Origin: FLUQ01 sp031551515
Lineage (GTDB): Bacteria; Desulfobacterota; Desulfovibrionia; Desulfovibrionales; Desulfovibrionaceae
Direction of reading: 5' to 3'
Assembly (NCBI GenBank): GCA_031551515.1
Contig: JAVBNL010000001.1
Location: 124,001-188,000, forward strand
DNA: 64,000 nucleotides
Made by a program: the position numbers and the translations under genes. This document shows, piece after piece, positions 52,775 to 60,892 of this stretch (positions are counted from its first letter, which is position 1; the number at the start of each line of letters is the position of its first letter). Below the pieces are notes generated by a model. It had not been told where the DNA came from and ran no database searches. It saw only the letters and a program-made list of their open reading frames with translations.

Positions 52775-52776
52775 TG
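52714..52776 (+). terminator. 25-base perfect hairpin with T run
   Basis: The arm at 52714-52738 is exactly repeated in reverse complement at 52747-52771, with an 8-base loop, then TTTTTT on the plus strand, which runs into the end of tRNA-Leu(TAA). On the minus strand the hairpin lies straight after the tRNA and can end that transcript too. Confidence 0.7.
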
Positions 52777-52863
52777 GTGCCCAGGGCGGGACTTGAACCC
52801 GCACACCCTGTTAAGGGCCAGGGATTTTAAATCCCTTGTGTCTACCAATTCCACCACCCGGGC
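52775..52863 (-). tRNA. tRNA-Leu (anticodon TAA)
   Basis: 89 bases fold as a class II tRNA. GCCCGGG pairs with CCTGGGC, the anticodon loop TTTAAAA gives TAA, a long variable arm is present and CCA is encoded. It lies 10 bases after the stop of the upstream hypothetical gene and may share its transcript. Confidence 0.94.
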
Positions 52864-52872
52864 GGGTGCGCG

Positions 52873-53307
52873 TTATTTTCTGCGTTCCGGGCCGACGTGG
52901 GGAAAAGAGCCCACGCGAACAGGCGTCGTTTTCTCAAGATATCCCGCCAACGGCAAGGCCAGGGTACCCTCCTGCCACGTTCCTTTGCCCAAAGAGTAAT
53001 AATGGAGCGTGTACAGGTCTTTATCCACAAAAAGCAGGCGGCCCGCCAGACCGTTATCCATCATCGGGCAAAGGCCGTCGCAAATCTGATGAAACAGGCT
53101 CTCGCCGCCGTCCGTAAAGACGCACTGAAAACGCAAGGCATCGCCAACGGCCTCAAAATGAATGAAATCCGCGTCCACCCCCGAAAGCAGCACTTGCGCC
53201 TCAAGCTTCAATTTTTCTTCACGGTCCAGAACGTCCTGGTACGACAGGTTCGGACTGTACGTCACATGACCGAAAAGTTCAATTTGATGGGTCGCCATAC
53301 TCTTCAT
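52873..53307 (-). CDS. Hypothetical protein
   Basis: This 144-residue protein has no signal or membrane helix. It looks like a small alpha/beta domain (ELFGHVTYSPNLSYQDVLDREEKLKLEAQVLLSG and RLLFVDKDLYTLHYYSLG). I do not recognise a family. The start is ATG 53307 or ATG 53298; the site GAAGAG favours the second only weakly. The gene is directly upstream of tRNA-Leu(TAA) and on the same strand. Composition matches its neighbours. Confidence 0.6.
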   Translation of the reverse strand: MKSMATHQIELFGHVTYSPNLSYQDVLDREEKLKLEAQVLLSGVDADFIHFEAVGDALRFQCVFTDGGESLFHQICDGLCPMMDNGLAGRLLFVDKDLYTLHYYSLGKGTWQEGTLALPLAGYLEKTTPVRVGSFPHVGPERRK

Positions 53308-53433
53308 CCATACAATACTTGATTTCCAGCGTAGACAGCGCCATTACCCGGCACGTTCAAGGGGTATTTTTAGCCTTTCTGGAAGCTTGCTGTCAACGCA
53401 AGCCGCATCATCGCGCTTTGCAAAGCGACAGGC

Positions 53434-53466
53434 CAAAACAAAACAGCACGGCATTGCTGCCGTGCC
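53434..53466 (-). terminator. Terminator of the PEP-CTERM gene
   Basis: GCACGGCA and TGCCGTGC flank TTGC, and on the minus strand TGTTTTGTTTT follows. A 32-base perfect palindrome (53471-53502) lies just before it. Confidence 0.75.
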
Positions 53467-53470
53467 TGCC

Positions 53471-53502
53471 GGTTCCCGATCAAGTGCACTTGATCGGGAA
53501 CC
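53471..53502. repeat. 32-base perfect palindrome
   Basis: The sequence from GGTTCCCGATC to GATCGGGAACC is an exact palindrome. It lies between the PEP-CTERM gene stop and its likely terminator and could be a first terminator stem. Confidence 0.7.
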
Positions 53503-53517
53503 GTTGCTGCGTTTTTT

Positions 53518-54393
53518 TTATCTGCGGCGACGACGGGCAACCAGCCCCATGCCGGCAAGGCCGAGGGCCAGCAGTGCTACAGTGGCGGGCTCCGGCGTGG
53601 GCACGCTCATAGTTTCATGTCGCACTTGCAGCTTGGTAAGGAAGCTGGTGGTGCCGTTTTCCGCCGTGGTCCAGCCGTAGATCGGCACATCCGCGCCCCA
53701 GCCGAGCTGCTGACGGGCATAATCGGCGTAAGAGCCGGTTATTTCCTGAAAAGAAGCCTCAAAGGTGAAATCATATTTTATTCCGCCGTATTCAAAGTAT
53801 TCATGCCCGACATAAGGGTTACGCACAATAAAAATATCCCGTTCCGTGGCTGCGCCGCCGTTGGGCGTTTCAAAAAAGAAGTACTCAAGCGTCGTGGAGA
53901 ACACGGGCAACGCCGTGGAACCCACCGGAGTCAGGGCCAGGGTGGCCAAAATCGTGCCATAGGCGAGCGTGGGGTAGCCGCCGCTCAGAGTTTGGTTGTT
54001 ATGGTACCAGCCCATGCCGTTAACAGCGGCTCCGTCGGTATACATGGTTCCGGAAGAGCTTGTCAGGCCGATTGAGCTATAGGTAAGCTCATTGAAGAGG
54101 TTCTTCCCGCCCCAGCGCAGTTCGCCATATCCTGTCTGAGAGCCCGGAGCCAGGACCCCGCCGGAGTAAGCATAGGAAAGTGTTCTCTGGTTCACTCCCC
54201 AGGAACCGGACCCCAGCCACCCGGGTTCACCGGGATTGTTGGCCGCAGTGTAAGAACGCTCCTGGTCGTCCTTCCAACTGGTAAAAATACCGTCAACCGC
54301 GTAATTCCATGCAGAAATCACCTCCGCTTTTGCAGTGCCGGCGGTGCACACCAACAGGATCATCAGGCCGAAAGTTGCAAAGAATCTGTTCAT
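53518..54393 (-). CDS. PEP-CTERM sorting domain protein
   Basis: The 291-residue protein has an N-terminal signal peptide (FGLMILLVCTAGTAKA) and at the C-terminal end the PEP-CTERM tripartite signal: TPEPATV, a hydrophobic helix (ALLALGLAGMGLVA) and RRRRR. Such proteins are processed by an exosortase (EpsH family) and belong to the exopolysaccharide or biofilm matrix. The body has beta-rich, Gly/Tyr/Ser-rich segments, with no known enzymatic domain. No exosortase or polysaccharide genes are within the window. It is monocistronic. Confidence 0.92.
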   Translation of the reverse strand: MNRFFATFGLMILLVCTAGTAKAEVISAWNYAVDGIFTSWKDDQERSYTAANNPGEPGWLGSGSWGVNQRTLSYAYSGGVLAPGSQTGYGELRWGGKNLFNELTYSSIGLTSSSGTMYTDGAAVNGMGWYHNNQTLSGGYPTLAYGTILATLALTPVGSTALPVFSTTLEYFFFETPNGGAATERDIFIVRNPYVGHEYFEYGGIKYDFTFEASFQEITGSYADYARQQLGWGADVPIYGWTTAENGTTSFLTKLQVRHETMSVPTPEPATVALLALGLAGMGLVARRRRR

Positions 54394-54567
54394 AACGTTC
54401 TCCAGTTGAATAGGCGGTCACGGAATATATATTCGCCCAAGCAAAAGGCATTCCAACTGTAAGACGCTATGATAACAAGATATTTTTGAACAATATTTCT
54501 ATATAATGTTGTACTTTCCGGCAGGCAGTCGAAATTTTTTACATAACAACCCGGATGACCCACCCGT

Positions 54568-55482
54568 TCATTCGAATTCTTCGGATTCTTCCGCGGAATA
54601 GAAAAGTTTTCGAACGTCGCTTCCCATTGGCCCCTCAGGGCTGTGGCGAAGCAAATATTCTTGCCCGGCCGCGCGGAAAGCATGCGCCTGCGCCTCCAGG
54701 TCCTCCAGCTTCTGCGTGATGCCCTGATCCTGAAGCCGGAGCTTGATGTCGCTGAACATGGCCGCACTGCCATGCAGCAGCACGCCTTCATGCAGTATTT
54801 TGCAGGCGACCATGCGTTTGAAGGTGTCAAAACGCAACTGTTCTTCAACCCGCGCCATTTTTTTCACCACGTAGTCAATTTCTTCCCTGACCGTGGGAGT
54901 GACCAGGGCCATGTACTTGCTTTTGTAAATCGCGTCATCAAGCCGTTCGACAAGGCTGTCCGGCACATCGTCAGCCAGGATGACGACCAGGTCGATGTCG
55001 GAACCGTCCACCAGCCTTCCCGTGCTGCGCTCCGGCCGCGGAACCCTGTGCGCCATGTGATAGACGACATCTCCGGCCAGAATGACGCAGAGATTGTCTT
55101 CCGGCCAATCGCCGGTGAACCGTTCGCGAACGTTTTCGATAAAGCTGCGGGCCAGGTCGTGCTTCTCACGGCTGATAGCTTCGATGCGCGAGGCGATTTC
55201 CTGCCCGCGCCTTTCCAGCGGTTCCAAATCGCCCGCCAGGCCGATGAGCGAATAGGTGAAAAATTCCCTCAAGATGGAAGGCGAAAGGCGGGCGTACCCC
55301 TCCACCTGCGAGTCAAGGCGCAGATAGAGCCGCCCCAGCGTTATGGTTTGCAGCGCGCTTGAAGAACGGCAGGTTTGCCATAACGCCAAGCTGTCGCCCT
55401 TGATATGCTGGTGTATTTCGGCCCCCGTGAGGGGGCCTTTCATACGGATAAGCTCTGTAATACAATCTTCAAGTTCGCTCAT
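54568..55482 (-). CDS. Putative nucleotidyltransferase-fold protein
   Basis: The 304-residue protein starts with a winged-helix-like segment (MKGPLTGAEIHQHIKGDSLALWQTCR) followed by LGRLYLRLD and a nucleotidyltransferase-like core: AGDVVYHMAHRVPRPERSTG, then DGSDIDLVVIL and, later, EEIDYVV. GS...DxD and a later Asp are the family signature. The N-terminal region may bind nucleic acid. It is the last gene of the amino-sugar operon and starts one base after the NagB-like gene stops. Its substrate is unknown. Confidence 0.6.
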   Translation of the reverse strand: MSELEDCITELIRMKGPLTGAEIHQHIKGDSLALWQTCRSSSALQTITLGRLYLRLDSQVEGYARLSPSILREFFTYSLIGLAGDLEPLERRGQEIASRIEAISREKHDLARSFIENVRERFTGDWPEDNLCVILAGDVVYHMAHRVPRPERSTGRLVDGSDIDLVVILADDVPDSLVERLDDAIYKSKYMALVTPTVREEIDYVVKKMARVEEQLRFDTFKRMVACKILHEGVLLHGSAAMFSDIKLRLQDQGITQKLEDLEAQAHAFRAAGQEYLLRHSPEGPMGSDVRKLFYSAEESEEFE

Positions 55483-55483
55483 G

Positions 55484-56458
55484 CTACGGTTTCGCGTCCG
55501 CCTTGGGGGTCAGGATTTCTATGCCTTTCTTTTTCAGAGCGGAACGGGCGGCCAAAAGCTCTCGCGCCGCGATTTTGTCGACGACGTAGTAAAGCTCGCC
55601 TCCGTTGGCCGCGTACGTCTGGCCATACGAGATGGGCACGTCCGGCGTCGGCGCATCAAGCAACGACCTGGTTAGCGATTCGACCTTGCGTTCGCCGTTG
55701 GCCAACAGGACGACGGTTTTCGCCTGATAGACCAGTTCGGCCCCCATGCTGATCGCGTAGCGGGGACTTTCTTTTATCGAAGCGAAATGGCCGTCGGCCA
55801 CGGCGTTGGCCACCGTGTTGTCGTCGAGCTTGACCAGCATTACCTTGCTTTTCTTGAACGGAATGCCCGATTCGTGAAAAGCCACATGCCCGCGGCCGCC
55901 GACGCCGATGATTTGCAGGTCGATTCCGCCGGCCTGTTTGATCTTCTTCGCATAGCCTTCGAGAATTTCCTTGCGAATCCAGGCCAGATACGGCGAGACA
56001 GCCGTGGCCTTGATGACGATGGAGCGGCCGGCATCCGTGCCTTCTTCGCTCCAGTCTTCCGGGTTCGCCTTCAGTTCTTTAACCAACCGTGCCTGCTCGA
56101 TCAAGGTTCCGTAAGGAACGCTGGTTTCGATGAATTTGTGCTCAAGGCGGCTGAAGAGCCGTTCGATCATAAACGTGCAGTAGCTTTCGCGATGCAAAAC
56201 GCGCTGCTGCGCGTTCTCACCCGGCAGGCCGACGTATTCGTCCAGGTTGAAACTGCGAAGGCGACGGCTGTCCACCTCGCCCGCGTTGGCAGCCTGGGCC
56301 AGGTGGCGGTAAAGGCCGGTCGGCGAATTCCCGGTGGCCAACCCCAGCACCATTTCGTTTTTTTGTTTAAGGGTCTGAGTAATGCGCGCTTTGACGATAT
56401 CGGCGCCGACTTTGCTCATGTGTTCAAAATCGTCCGTGACATAGACCGTGATCGACAT
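55484..56458 (-). CDS. Glucosamine-6-phosphate deaminase-like protein (NagB family)
   Basis: The 324-residue protein is NagB-like: LGLATGNSPTGLYRHL, SFNLDEYVGL and GVGGRGHVAFHESGIPF. It is about 60 residues longer than usual, with an insert around residues 115-170. In the GxDGHIAF motif the catalytic Asp reads Arg here (GRGHVAF), so normal deaminase action is doubtful. It could have a different sugar-phosphate substrate or act as a regulator. GGAAGGA precedes the ATG. It lies between glmM and the nucleotidyltransferase-like gene. Confidence 0.72.
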   Translation of the reverse strand: MSITVYVTDDFEHMSKVGADIVKARITQTLKQKNEMVLGLATGNSPTGLYRHLAQAANAGEVDSRRLRSFNLDEYVGLPGENAQQRVLHRESYCTFMIERLFSRLEHKFIETSVPYGTLIEQARLVKELKANPEDWSEEGTDAGRSIVIKATAVSPYLAWIRKEILEGYAKKIKQAGGIDLQIIGVGGRGHVAFHESGIPFKKSKVMLVKLDDNTVANAVADGHFASIKESPRYAISMGAELVYQAKTVVLLANGERKVESLTRSLLDAPTPDVPISYGQTYAANGGELYYVVDKIAARELLAARSALKKKGIEILTPKADAKP

Positions 56459-56504
56459 AATGTATCCTTCCAGATGAAATACAGACCAGCTACTGAGCTC
56501 TTTA

Positions 56505-57854
56505 TCAACCGAGAGCTTTTTTGATCACATCGGCAATCTGCGTGCAATATTTGTCGGTCAATTCCACGCTCGGCCCTTCGACCATGACGCGACACATGTT
56601 CTGCGTGCCCGAGTAACGAACAAGCACGCGGCCTTCGTCTTTCAACTCCGCTTCTACCTGTTTAATGACTTCGGCGACTTGCGGCACGGTGCTGAGATCG
56701 GGCTTGCTCTTCACATCCAGATTGATCAGTTTCTGGGGATAAATGTCCATCTGCGCCGCCAGTTCGGAAAGCGGTTTTCCGGACCGGACCATGGCCGAAA
56801 GAAGCTGCAGCGCGGTCAGGATGCCGTCGCCGGTGGTATGGTGATCGAGAAAGATCATGTGCCCGGAGTCTTCACCGCCGAGAACGCCGCCGAGTTTCTG
56901 CATGTCTTCAAGAACGTAGCGGTCGCCGACCTTCGCGGCGTGATGTTTGAAGCCGTACTTCTTGCAGGCCACGCGCAGGCCCATGTTGCTCATCACGGTA
57001 CTGACCAGCAGGTCGTTTTTCAAGAGCCCCTGCTCTTTGAGCATGCGCCCGCAAATGAGCAGAATCTGATCGCCCGAAATCTCACGGCCCTTTTCATCGA
57101 CGGCAATCAGGCGGTCGCCGTCGCCGTCAAAGGCCAGCCCGATGGCGGCGCCGGATTCGACCACGCGCCGGGACAAGTCCGCCGTGTGCTGCGAGCCACA
57201 GTTGTCGTTGATGTTCAGGCCGTTCGGGGTGTTATGAATTGTTTCGACTTTGGCGCCGAGCTCCCAAAACAGTCTGGGAGCGACCTTGTACGTCGCTCCG
57301 TTGGCGGTATCCAGAATGATCTTCATTCCTTCCAGCGACAGATCGCGGGAAAAAGTGTCTTTCAAGAAAAGAATGTAGTGGCCGGGCATGTCGTGCAGGC
57401 GATAGGCCCGCCCCATGTCGGCGGCGGCCGGCACCATCTGCGGCAGCTTGCCGCCGGTTATCAGCTCTTCAATCTCGTTTTCCTGCTCGTCGGAGAGCTT
57501 GTACCCGCCCCCGCCGAATATCTTGATGCCGTTATCCTGAAAAGGATTGTGCGAGGCGGAAATGACGATGCCGGCATGGGCGCGCATGCTGAACGTGGCA
57601 AAGGCGACGCCGGGGGTGGGCAGCACGCCGACCAGATAGGGGTCGCCGCCCATCGAAGTGATGCCCGCCTCAAGCGAACTTTCCAGCATGTAGCACGAAA
57701 TGCGCGTGTCCTTGCCGATAATCACCCGGGTGCGGTGCTTGTCGCTGCGAAAAAGGCAGGCGATCGCCTGGCCCACGGCGAACGCCGTGGCGCTGTCCAT
57801 GGGATAGCGGTTGGCTTCACCTCGTATTCCGTCTGTTCCGAATAATCTCCCCAT
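56505..57854 (-). CDS. glmM: Phosphoglucosamine mutase
   Basis: The 449-residue enzyme makes glucosamine-1-phosphate from glucosamine-6-phosphate for peptidoglycan and LPS. The start MGRLFGTDGIRGEAN, the phospho-Ser motif ISASHNPF (Ser101), the metal loop DGDGDR, GGEDSGH and RYSGTQN are all present; the last is normally RYSGTEN, a small change. AAGGAAAG precedes the ATG. In the operon it stands between the beta-helix protein and the NagB-like protein. Confidence 0.95.
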   Translation of the reverse strand: MGRLFGTDGIRGEANRYPMDSATAFAVGQAIACLFRSDKHRTRVIIGKDTRISCYMLESSLEAGITSMGGDPYLVGVLPTPGVAFATFSMRAHAGIVISASHNPFQDNGIKIFGGGGYKLSDEQENEIEELITGGKLPQMVPAAADMGRAYRLHDMPGHYILFLKDTFSRDLSLEGMKIILDTANGATYKVAPRLFWELGAKVETIHNTPNGLNINDNCGSQHTADLSRRVVESGAAIGLAFDGDGDRLIAVDEKGREISGDQILLICGRMLKEQGLLKNDLLVSTVMSNMGLRVACKKYGFKHHAAKVGDRYVLEDMQKLGGVLGGEDSGHMIFLDHHTTGDGILTALQLLSAMVRSGKPLSELAAQMDIYPQKLINLDVKSKPDLSTVPQVAEVIKQVEAELKDEGRVLVRYSGTQNMCRVMVEGPSVELTDKYCTQIADVIKKALG

Positions 57855-57884
57855 ACTCTTTCCTTATTGCTGATGATCGTTGCT

Positions 57885-59123
57885 TCAATCTTGGGTCAAT
57901 TGCAGCGCGGGCGCCTGTGACGCCAAAAGCCGGAAGGTCTCGCCGACGATTTGCTCAAGCCACGCGGTTCCTTCCCGCACTGCTTCTTCCGGCAGATGCT
58001 GTATGGTATCGATATATCCCGCGCCTTTTGGGCGGCTCTTGTGCAGTCCCGTCAAAAACAGGTCTTTTTGCCGCGAACCGGCCTGGCTTGTCGCGCCGTT
58101 GGCTAAAAGCTCACGTATCTTGGCGGCGTTTGCGGCCAGCTCACGCCGCCCCGGCTCGTCAGAACCGGCGTTTGAAGAGGCCGCCGCTTTGCCGGCCATG
58201 TCTTCCAGCCGCTTGCAACGCTCTTTTGTCGCCATGCCCAGTTTTTCAAGCGCGCCCTGAAAGATGAGCTCGCCAAACTCCTGTTCCTGGAAAAAGCTGT
58301 GGCGAACGTGGATATACCACTGCTCAAGCGCCGCCAGATTGGCAAGGTAGATGAAGTTGTTGCGAACGATACGGGCAAGACCGAAATACGCCTTCGGCAA
58401 ATACGTGGTCGTTTTGCCGGACACCGGTTTGGCGAAAACCAGCTGGCCGTCGCCAAGAACGTCCTGGCGCAGAATGCTTCCCGCGGCGACCACGTTGCCG
58501 AAACCCATCCGCAGCGGGCCCACGATGCCGCCCTGGCCGCCGAGAAAAATCGGCGGCTGGTTCAGCATCACGCCGCGCGGCACGTCGCCCAGCAATGAAG
58601 CCGTGGTCTTGTCCGCGTCAGGAGTGAAATTGAAATGAATGTACGAGCTGCCAACTTCACTGTGATTCTTCCGGCTGGTCCCGCCGGCCATCAGGCAGTC
58701 GCAAAAGTTGACCAGGCTGCCCAGAGTGACGAAGGGAAAGAGGATCGTCTGTTTGAGTCCGACGCAGTGCGCGCCGCCCGCCTCTTCTTCGAGAATGCAG
58801 GCTTCCCTGATTTGCGCCCCCAGGCCGAGGTTCGCTTGTTCGAAGAAAACCGACTTGCTGCAATATCCCCCTTTAAGCTCGACGCGGGGGCCTATCTGGC
58901 AGTCTTCGATGGTGACCGGGCCTTCGCGGCCGATCTGCGCGCCGGCCGAAATGACCGTTTTGTTCCCATAAATCCGGCAACCGGGATAGATTGTGACACC
59001 GTCGCCTGAAATCCGGTCAATGCTGACATCGTCGCCGATATCAATGCTTAAAGGGTTGCAAAAAACCACGCCTTTGTCGGTCAGGCACCTGATCTTGTCT
59101 CGTAACGCCGGCCTCAGTTCCAC
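57885..59123 (-). CDS. Left-handed beta-helix protein, UDP-GlcNAc pyrophosphorylase-like
   Basis: The 412-residue protein has hexapeptide-repeat beta-helix segments (IDIGDDVSIDRISGDGVTIYPGCRIYGNKTVISAGAQIGREGPVTIEDCQIG) and a C-terminal helical domain. It resembles UDP-sugar pyrophosphorylase or GlmU-like proteins of this genus. The start I choose is GTG 59123 with GGGAG 8 bases before. Upstream in-frame ATG codons lie inside the ssb terminator. No GlmU N-terminal nucleotidyltransferase domain is seen. It is the first gene of the operon with glmM. Confidence 0.7.
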   Translation of the reverse strand: MELRPALRDKIRCLTDKGVVFCNPLSIDIGDDVSIDRISGDGVTIYPGCRIYGNKTVISAGAQIGREGPVTIEDCQIGPRVELKGGYCSKSVFFEQANLGLGAQIREACILEEEAGGAHCVGLKQTILFPFVTLGSLVNFCDCLMAGGTSRKNHSEVGSSYIHFNFTPDADKTTASLLGDVPRGVMLNQPPIFLGGQGGIVGPLRMGFGNVVAAGSILRQDVLGDGQLVFAKPVSGKTTTYLPKAYFGLARIVRNNFIYLANLAALEQWYIHVRHSFFQEQEFGELIFQGALEKLGMATKERCKRLEDMAGKAAASSNAGSDEPGRRELAANAAKIRELLANGATSQAGSRQKDLFLTGLHKSRPKGAGYIDTIQHLPEEAVREGTAWLEQIVGETFRLLASQAPALQLTQD

Positions 59124-59186
59124 ATGTTTTACTCCCTTAGGGATATAAAAATTAATTTGTCGCCGTTCGGGTGTCAACGGGAAACT

Positions 59187-59220
59187 GAAAAGCGCCCCGC
59201 GGAGCATGTCCACGAGGCGC
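59187..59220 (-). terminator. Terminator of ssb
   Basis: A GC-rich hairpin with two G-T pairs is followed on the minus strand by TTTTC. It lies between ssb and the beta-helix gene. Confidence 0.7.
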
Positions 59221-59249
59221 CTGTTTACGTTTTATGTACCAGGTAAACC

Positions 59250-59738
59250 TCAGAAGGGCACGTCATCCATGCCGCTGGCTTCGGAAGGAAACGCCGGACC
59301 GAGATCTTCTTCCTGGCTGCGCCGGGGCTGCTGCCGCTGGGGCGCGCCGTTGGCGGGCTTGCCGCCGCCTTCTGCGGGAATGCCGGTGCCCATGTTGCCG
59401 TCGGCCCCGGCGCCGCGCCGGTCAAGAAACTGGACTCTGGCGGCCTTGATCTCGGTGCTGTATCTATCCTGGCCCTGCTGGTCCTGCCATTTACGGGTCT
59501 GCAGGCTGCCTTCCACAAAAACCAGGCTGCCCTTGCCCAGATAGTTGGCGCAGTTTTCCGCCTGCCGCTGAAACACCACCACGGTATGCCATTCCGTGCG
59601 TTCGACCTTGTTGCCGTCACGGTCGGTATAGCTTTCGTCCGTCGCTATGCGCAGGTTCGCCATGGGCGTGCCGTTGGCGGCGTAGCGCAATTCGGGGTCG
59701 CGGCCCAGCCGCCCGATGATCATCACTTTATTCAGCAT
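59250..59738 (-). CDS. ssb: Single-stranded DNA-binding protein
   Basis: The 162-residue protein has the OB-fold core (MLNKVMIIGRLGRDPELRY, EWHTVVVFQRQAENCANYLGKGS, VEGSLQTRKWQDQQGQDRYSTEI), a Gly/Gln-rich linker, and the C-terminal partner-binding tail ending DDVPF. It coats single-stranded DNA in replication and repair. The next gene upstream (ending 59819) is 80 bases away. Confidence 0.96.
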   Translation of the reverse strand: MLNKVMIIGRLGRDPELRYAANGTPMANLRIATDESYTDRDGNKVERTEWHTVVVFQRQAENCANYLGKGSLVFVEGSLQTRKWQDQQGQDRYSTEIKAARVQFLDRRGAGADGNMGTGIPAEGGGKPANGAPQRQQPRRSQEEDLGPAFPSEASGMDDVPF

Positions 59739-59818
59739 CTCATTTCTCCTCAGGCAACAGCGTCTTCTGCTGCCGACACAGTGTGTGTGGACAAACCAAG
59801 CTCAGAGCCTTTGCAAAG

Positions 59819-60226
59819 CTACTCCGCTCTGATCAACCTTTCAATCCCATCCAAAATATCTTCCAACGCCGTGCTCGCCGCGTGCGCGGCCTGCGGCTGC
59901 CAGTCGCCAAGGGCTTTTTCCAGGGCGCCCAGCTGCTTTTCCAGCGCGTTCAGGTCATTTTCCAGCGCTTTTTTGCGCGCATCCGGCCAGTCGCCAAGGG
60001 CGGCTTCTTCCGCCAGCGCGCGGGCCAGTTCGACCACTCCACGGCGCGCGGGCTGCGCCGCCACCGGCGCGGCCAAAGCCGCGGAAACGGCCGCCGGTTT
60101 CCACTCGCCGCCGCGCATCTCTCCAACGCCGGGCCAGGCCAGCGCGCACAGCGAAGGCCAGGCGCGAAACACTTCGGCCTCGTCGTAGGTCACGGCGCTG
60201 AGCCGGATGGCCAGAATGCGCCCCAT
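59819..60226 (-). CDS. Hypothetical helical protein of the carboxylase operon
   Basis: This 135-residue protein is rich in Ala and Glu. Its C-terminal half is a likely coiled coil (KKALENDLNALEKQLGALEKALGDW). The N-terminal part (MGRILAIRLSAVTYDEAEVFRAWPSLCALAW) might form a small domain with a conserved look. No family recognised. AGGAGG, which overlaps the stop of the upstream gene, precedes the ATG at 60226. It is the last gene of the carboxylase operon. Confidence 0.65.
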   Translation of the reverse strand: MGRILAIRLSAVTYDEAEVFRAWPSLCALAWPGVGEMRGGEWKPAAVSAALAAPVAAQPARRGVVELARALAEEAALGDWPDARKKALENDLNALEKQLGALEKALGDWQPQAAHAASTALEDILDGIERLIRAE

Positions 60227-60230
60227 AGGC

Positions 60231-60881
60231 TCATTCCTCCTCACGCCACTCCGTTTGGACGCGCATCACAACATCCTCGATGGAGCCGACCATGTCGGGC
60301 GGGCACACGCCGATCAGCGGCTGCCCCGCATCCATGTTCTCGTTGTGCGAAAAATACACGGCATAAATCACGCCTTCCGGCCCGGCATAGGCCAGCGGGC
60401 TTTCGCGCTTCATGCGCGACATGATGAACAGCTCCATGCCGTCATACACCGAAACGGCCTTGGGGCCGGAAACGTTGATCTTCACGTCCACGGCCGGAAC
60501 GAAATAATACTTGGCCCGTTCCGGCGCGACGAAAAGAGACAGCGCCTTTTTCAAAATGACGTTCAGCACCTCTTCTCGCGACAGGTAATGCCGCAGGCGC
60601 AACAGTTCCGTTCCCGCCTGCACGAACGTGCCGGAGAGCTCTTCGTGCACCAGGGTCACTTCGCCTTTTTCCGCCGCGTAGATCGGCCGGGGGTTGCGTT
60701 CGCGTTCCAGCGTGGCGAGCAGCGTGCCCTGCTTTTCTTTCCAGGGGCCATAGGGCCCGCGCACGCGGTCGCCCGCTTTCAGTTCGGGAAAGGTCACCGT
60801 GCCGCTGTGGGGCGCGTTGATCACGATCTCCGCATAGGGCGAAGCCTGTATTTCTTCAAGCAGCTTGCTTACGTCCAGCAT
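60231..60881 (-). CDS. Biotinyl/biotin-attachment domain protein (BCCP-like)
   Basis: The 216-residue protein carries a biotinyl-like fold in its C-terminal half: LFIMSRMKRESPLAYAGPEGVIYAVYF ... DAGQPLIGV. The usual EAMKM biotin site appears as SRMKR, with candidate Lys158. Residues 1-100 contain a second beta-rich segment. It would carry carboxybiotin between the carboxylase (63182 on) and the AccA/AccD fusion next to it. It ends 5 bases before the next gene. If Lys158 is not biotinylated, it has some other scaffold role. Confidence 0.65.
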   Translation of the reverse strand: MLDVSKLLEEIQASPYAEIVINAPHSGTVTFPELKAGDRVRGPYGPWKEKQGTLLATLERERNPRPIYAAEKGEVTLVHEELSGTFVQAGTELLRLRHYLSREEVLNVILKKALSLFVAPERAKYYFVPAVDVKINVSGPKAVSVYDGMELFIMSRMKRESPLAYAGPEGVIYAVYFSHNENMDAGQPLIGVCPPDMVGSIEDVVMRVQTEWREEE

Positions 60882-60892
60882 ATAATTCTCTC

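Noticed and set aside
52622..52999. Plus-strand frame across the hairpin and tRNA-Leu(TAA)
   Set aside because: It runs through the antisense of a tRNA and a hairpin, and has no ribosome binding site.
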